A stretch of 64,000 bases of DNA, from contig NZ_PZJH01000006.1 in the NCBI RefSeq assembly GCF_003259695.1, forward strand, positions 32,036 through 96,035, given 5' to 3'. The DNA is from Macrococcus epidermidis. GTDB taxonomy: Bacteria > Bacillota > Bacilli > Staphylococcales > Staphylococcaceae. The position numbers were made by a program, and so were the translations under genes. The notes under the pieces are model-generated. The model made no database searches. It was not told the DNA's origin and saw nothing but the letters and a program-made list of their open reading frames with translations. How positions within the stretch are numbered: position 1 is the stretch's first letter; each line of letters begins with the position of its first letter. Below are positions 60,446 to 64,000 of the stretch, in pieces.

Positions 60446-61723
60446 ATGAAAATTTTTAATTTAAAAAGCTTAATTGCAAGCTTTATTCTTTTCTTTTCAT
60501 TTACAGGATCGATTTCAGCAGTGACACCATCTGAAATTGCAACACAGCAAGGGATGAATATAGCTCCTAAATATAATCCTAAAGGTACGATTGTTATTGC
60601 AGAAAAAAATGGTCAGATTCTATATGGTGATAATATTGATACCAAAGCACCACCCGCTTCTATGTCTAAATTGATGTCAATATATTTGTTAATGGAAGAA
60701 ATGGAAAAAGGAAAAATTACTTTTAATACGAAAGTAACAGTTAACGACAAATATTGGACGATTGCTCGTTTACCGATGTTAAGCAATAACGTGTTTAGAA
60801 AAGGTGCCACTTATAAGGTCTCTGATCTTATTCAGCTCGCAGTAACGCCATCAAGTAACGCGGCAACTTATATGTTAGTGAATTTAGTAGAAAAAGACGA
60901 TTCTGATTTCGTGGATCGTATGAATAAAACTGCAAAAGCACTTGGTATGAAAAATACACGTTTCTTAAATCCTGTCGGTGCACCAAATAATATGCTTCTT
61001 CAATATAAACCAAAGCGTTATCAAGCAGATGGAGATAACTTAACTTCTGCGAGAGATTACTCAATATTAAGCCAGCATCTAGTTAACGAACATCCAGAAA
61101 TTTTAAAGTTTACTAAAAAAGCGTTTGTTACTGTTAAACCCGGCACTGAAGATGAAGAATCTTTCCATACATACAACCATTCTTTAGAAGGAGGACAATA
61201 TCCTTTTAAAGGAGCAGACGGATTAAAGACTGGTTCTAGTGATACAGCTGGTTTCAATGTAACAGTTACCGCTAAACAGCAAAACATGCGTGTTATCGCA
61301 GTCGTTCTAAGTGTACAACATTGGCTAGATCCTGATGCGGAATACAATAGAAATAAAATGGCTAACGCTGTGATGCAGGATGCATTTAATAAATATGAAT
61401 ATAAGAAGGTTTTAACAAAAGGCGTACATAAATTTAACGGTAAAGAATATTATGTTCATAATGATTTATATGATATCGTGAAAAAAAATCAGCCTGGGAA
61501 ATTAATTTTAAAAGATGGTAGTGTTCATTATGATTATGAACGTCAATTTGTATCAAATGATTATAAACCTGCAAGTGTCAAATACGAAGATTACCAGCAA
61601 TATAAATTGAAGAAGTTTTGGAACGATCATTATTTATCAATAATGACCGCCTTAATTTCTTCATTTTTATTGGGACTCGGGATATTGGTTTACTATTATT
61701 GGCCGAAAATTAAGAAGAACTAA
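60446..61723 (+). CDS. pbp4: D-alanyl-D-alanine carboxypeptidase, PBP4-like
   Basis: A 425-residue low-molecular-weight penicillin-binding protein acting on peptidoglycan at the outer membrane face. It has a signal peptide (residues 1-25, ...GSISA), the active-site Ser72 in SMSK (72-75), SSN (136-138) and KTG (261-263), a C-terminal beta-rich domain (~320-380) and a C-terminal membrane anchor (~398-417) followed by YWPKIKKN. The size and C-terminal anchor match S. aureus PBP4, which raises cross-linking. ATAGGAG precedes the ATG. Confidence 0.92.
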   Translation: MKIFNLKSLIASFILFFSFTGSISAVTPSEIATQQGMNIAPKYNPKGTIVIAEKNGQILYGDNIDTKAPPASMSKLMSIYLLMEEMEKGKITFNTKVTVNDKYWTIARLPMLSNNVFRKGATYKVSDLIQLAVTPSSNAATYMLVNLVEKDDSDFVDRMNKTAKALGMKNTRFLNPVGAPNNMLLQYKPKRYQADGDNLTSARDYSILSQHLVNEHPEILKFTKKAFVTVKPGTEDEESFHTYNHSLEGGQYPFKGADGLKTGSSDTAGFNVTVTAKQQNMRVIAVVLSVQHWLDPDAEYNRNKMANAVMQDAFNKYEYKKVLTKGVHKFNGKEYYVHNDLYDIVKKNQPGKLILKDGSVHYDYERQFVSNDYKPASVKYEDYQQYKLKKFWNDHYLSIMTALISSFLLGLGILVYYYWPKIKKN

Positions 61724-61748
61724 GCATGTCGCTTAATTCTTCTTTTTT
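61714..61748. terminator. shared terminator with both stop codons in the stem
   Basis: GAAGAACTAAGC, loop ATGTC, GCTTAATTCTTC plus six T. The PBP4 stop codon lies in the left arm and the TetR stop codon in the right arm, an economical convergent arrangement. Confidence 0.85.
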
Positions 61749-62326
61749 AATTCTTGTTGTAATAAACGAATAGGTCCATTATAAGCCATTTCATATGCAA
61801 ATCTTGCAATTTCTTCAGGTGATTCCTGCATATCTGTTCTCACCCAATGTTTAATGACACCAATTTGTGCGCTCGAAATAAATGAAAAATAATATTTAAA
61901 AGGAACTCCCTGTATATAATCTAAATCAATCATGCGTTCAAAGTTTTCTTGAATAATTTTTCGGAACTTGGACTCGAATGTTGTGTTTAAACTTGGATGG
62001 AGCATTACTTTAAAGAATAGTTTGTCTTCTTTTAGAATATACATAATTTTTTTAATAAATACTTCCTGAAAGAGATTGTTTTCATGAATAATTTTACTGA
62101 TGTCCATTGTTTTTTGTAACGTTATAAACCTACCAATCATTTCATCTTCTATACTTTCAAGAAGTTCATACTTATCAATATAATGTAAATAAAACGTTCC
62201 TCGATTAATATCAGCCTGTGTTGCAATGTCATTGACAGTTATATTGTCAAATGATTTTTCTAACATCAATTCTAATATAGCTGTTCTAATACTTCGTTTT
62301 GTTTTTCTAATTCTTCTATCCTCCAT
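61733..62326 (-). CDS. TetR-family transcriptional regulator
   Basis: A 197-residue repressor. The N-terminal helix-turn-helix is visible in RTAILELMLEKSFDNITVND and IATQADINRGTFYLHYIDKY (residues ~15-55); the rest is a ligand-binding domain of the TetR_C_8/DhaS type. The ATG at 62326 has AAGGAG 8 nt upstream, better than the GTG three codons earlier. It diverges from the YhgE/Pip-like gene, and related repeats lie between them, so it most likely controls that gene and itself. Confidence 0.88.
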   Translation of the reverse strand: MEDRRIRKTKRSIRTAILELMLEKSFDNITVNDIATQADINRGTFYLHYIDKYELLESIEDEMIGRFITLQKTMDISKIIHENNLFQEVFIKKIMYILKEDKLFFKVMLHPSLNTTFESKFRKIIQENFERMIDLDYIQGVPFKYYFSFISSAQIGVIKHWVRTDMQESPEEIARFAYEMAYNGPIRLLQQELKKKN

Positions 62327-62423
62327 AGCTTTCACTCCTTAATAATATTCTTTACTAAATTCCATTAAGCTTTGATGATTATTTTTCAATAAAATGTCTT
62401 TTATTAAACAAATAGTTATTTTA

Positions 62424-62513
62424 TTGTTGATTAACAATCATATTGTCTTTTTTTTGATTATTGTAACGTTTGTTAATCAGATTATAATAAACAATATATT
62501 AATTAATCAACAG
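62424..62513. promoter_or_regulatory. repeated operator sites for the TetR regulator
   Basis: Three related half-palindromic sites share TGATTAACAA or TGTTGATTAA: TTGTTGATTAACAA at 62424-62437, TTTGTTAATCAGA (inverse) at 62469-62481 and TTAATCAACAG (inverse) near 62504-62513. The middle copy lies between the -35 and -10 boxes of the next promoter. Confidence 0.5.
62461..62488 (+). promoter_or_regulatory. promoter of the YhgE/Pip-like gene
   Basis: TTGTAA, 16 nt, TATAAT, about 50 nt upstream of the ATG. The spacer contains one of the putative TetR operators. Confidence 0.6.
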
Positions 62514-62537
62514 ATTGTTCATTAGGAGGACAGTATT

Positions 62538-63881
62538 ATGAAAATTTTAAAAAACAAATTGATTTATCTAGTACCTTTTATCGCTTTATTACTCATCGGA
62601 TTATTATCACTTGCCTTTTCACCTGCATATAATCCTAAACCAAAGGAAATGCCTATCGCAGTTGTTAATTTAGATGAAGGTATTGAAGTTCAGGGGAAAA
62701 CACAAAATATCGGTAAAACATTTTTAGAGAAACTACAATCAAATAAAAAATTTACTGATACCGTTAAGTTTATAGAGGTTGACTCTGAAAAGGCTTTAGA
62801 AAAAGGCTTTAAAGATTTAGAATATTACGGTTCAATAGTCATTCCGAAAACATTTACATATGATGCCACAAGTGCAATGCGTAAAGAAATTCAAACTGCT
62901 AAAAAAGCAGAGGGTGCAGTAAAGGCAAAAGCTGCTCAAGCTGAAATGCAGAAAAAAATTGCAAGCGGTGAAATTACACCTGTACAAGCTCAGGAGATTG
63001 CTAAACAAACGCAAGCGAAACAAGCTAAAGTGTTAGAAGCAAATAAAGATTTATTGAAACCTATTGAAGTTAAACAAGCTGAATTAAAATTATCTATCAA
63101 TCAAGGCGCTTCTCCACAAGGTGCTCAAATAACAGATGGTATCTTAACTAACATGACAACTAAAATAAATGATACTTTAGCACAACAATCTGTTACTCAA
63201 CTTGATAACGCAAACGTGAAAGTTTCAGCAAAAACAATGAATCAGTTAATGCATCCTGTTAAAGTTGAACACACAGTAATAAATGAAATAAAAGATCATC
63301 AAGCAATGGGTAATGCGCCAATGTTATTCTTTACACCAATCTGGTTAGGGTCACTCATTTCTTCAGTGTTATTATACTTTGCGTTTAGAAATTCCAATAT
63401 TATAGAAAAACGTGATCGTTTCGTCGCATCAATTGTACAAATTGTTGCCGCTTCAGTTGCGGCGATAGTTGGTGGATTCTGTGGTGTTTGGTTCATTACT
63501 TCTATACTTGGATTTAATATGCCAGATACATTTAGCGTAAGTATTTATATCAGTATCGCAATGTTCGGATTTATCATGTTAATATTAGGATTAATGTCTT
63601 GGTTAGGTATGCCTGCTATCCCATTATTCATGGTCGTTTTATTCTTTAGTATGCAACTTTTAACTTTACCAAAACAAATGTTACCTAAATTTTATCAAGA
63701 TTATTTATTTGATTGGAATCCCTTCAGAATATATGGTGATGGAATTAGACAGCTTATTTATTTAGGACATAACTTAGAATTTAATGTACCGATGCAAATG
63801 TATTTAGGCTTTGGCATTTTCGGTGTTGTTGCAATTATATTAGCAGCTGTTATTCGTCCACATAAAGGAAAAGAAGCATAA
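62538..63881 (+). CDS. YhgE/Pip-type ABC-2-like membrane protein
   Basis: A 447-residue membrane protein of the YhgE/Pip and ABC-2 permease type. One N-terminal helix (residues ~8-29) is followed by an extracellular domain (~30-260; MPIAVVNLDEGIEVQGKTQN typical of YhgE) with a Lys/Ala/Gln-rich probable coiled coil (~115-175). Five or six C-terminal helices follow, with WLGSLISSVLLYFAF and FDWNPFRIYGDGIRQLIY. Many family members are paired with TetR regulators and linked to export or phage infection. The substrate is unknown. TAGGAGG precedes the ATG. Confidence 0.85.
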   Translation: MKILKNKLIYLVPFIALLLIGLLSLAFSPAYNPKPKEMPIAVVNLDEGIEVQGKTQNIGKTFLEKLQSNKKFTDTVKFIEVDSEKALEKGFKDLEYYGSIVIPKTFTYDATSAMRKEIQTAKKAEGAVKAKAAQAEMQKKIASGEITPVQAQEIAKQTQAKQAKVLEANKDLLKPIEVKQAELKLSINQGASPQGAQITDGILTNMTTKINDTLAQQSVTQLDNANVKVSAKTMNQLMHPVKVEHTVINEIKDHQAMGNAPMLFFTPIWLGSLISSVLLYFAFRNSNIIEKRDRFVASIVQIVAASVAAIVGGFCGVWFITSILGFNMPDTFSVSIYISIAMFGFIMLILGLMSWLGMPAIPLFMVVLFFSMQLLTLPKQMLPKFYQDYLFDWNPFRIYGDGIRQLIYLGHNLEFNVPMQMYLGFGIFGVVAIILAAVIRPHKGKEA

Positions 63882-63908
63882 AAAAAGATGCGACTCCAGA
63901 TTTCGAAC

Positions 63909-64000
63909 TGACCCCATTTAGTGAGACAAAATAAAAAAGCACTCTTGTTGAATTCATATTAAAATGAATTTGATAGGAGTGTTTTTATTATGAAAAGAGT
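63909..64000 (+). mobile_element. left end of an IS3-like insertion sequence (partial)
   Basis: The sequence TGACCCCATTTAGTGAGACA at 63909 looks like the terminal inverted repeat of IS150/IS3-group elements. It is followed by a hairpin (AAAAAGCACTC ... GGAGTGTTTTT, with inner GAATTCAT/ATGAATT) that would shield the transposase from outside transcription, then an ATG. The rest of the element is outside the window, so the family call is inference. Confidence 0.5.
63990..64000 (+). CDS. start of a probable IS transposase OrfA (partial)
   Basis: Only ATG AAA AGA GT (reading MKR...) is inside the window, with ATAGGAG 10 nt upstream. The call rests on the inverted repeat and hairpin just before it. 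Confidence 0.35.

Overview
The window is a low-GC Gram-positive chromosome segment that looks like Staphylococcaceae, most likely Macrococcus or a close relative of the Mammaliicoccus/Staphylococcus sciuri group. The basis is the protein set: a FemX/FmhB-type bridge enzyme, FhuCBG plus IruO, a PBP4-like carboxypeptidase, lutABC, an lctP-ldh pair, and a topB / DASS permease / pbuG / rpsJ order that matches staphylococcal chromosomes. The adk gene is followed directly by a KOW-domain gene and infA, with no map gene between them. This is inference from recognised families, not a database match.

1-12.6 kb (minus strand): the S10-spc-alpha ribosomal super-operon, from rpsJ (promoter near 12.55 kb, structured leader) down to a truncated rpsK at the window edge. 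It includes secY, adk, a KOW gene and infA. Several genes use non-ATG starts (rplE TTG; rpsN, rpsQ, rpsC GTG).

12.6-23 kb: a small membrane protein; a purine permease (pbuG) broken by one missing base; a PepSY lipoprotein with a sigma-B-type promoter; a DASS permease with a cre site in its promoter; topoisomerase III; a HAD-GNAT pair; and glcU-gdh (glucose uptake and oxidation) with a second sigma-B-type promoter.

23-36 kb: an AEC permease, metallophosphoesterase, YbaK deacylase, GyrI-like protein, MFS pump with a small membrane partner, a SAM-I riboswitch-controlled metNPQ-aminotransferase operon, a 1059-residue RND permease and a beta-hydroxyacid dehydrogenase. The MetQ here has no lipobox cysteine.

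36-49.5 kb: proC, femX, a methyltransferase-VOC pair, lutABC with its GntR regulator and two palindromic operators, a large secreted LTD/nuclease protein, a long dispersed-type hairpin, and a two-gene unit of an orphan GTPase and a GH13 alpha-glucosidase.

49.5-64 kb: fhuCBG and iruO diverging from one perfect Fur box; nagB; a YitT protein; lctP-ldh behind a Rex box; a frameshifted secreted-protein gene; a likely unannotated gene for a 25-residue, very basic peptide; nupC; PBP4; a TetR repressor with a divergent YhgE/Pip-type membrane protein; and the left end of an IS3-like element.

Overall themes are translation, redox-dependent lactate handling (LctP/Ldh under Rex, LutABC under LutR), methionine and iron uptake, and envelope functions. 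I found no CRISPR array, tRNA, rRNA, prophage or clear new multi-gene defence system. The most unusual items are the small basic peptide gene, the orphan GTPase, the multidomain nuclease and the cysteine-less MetQ.
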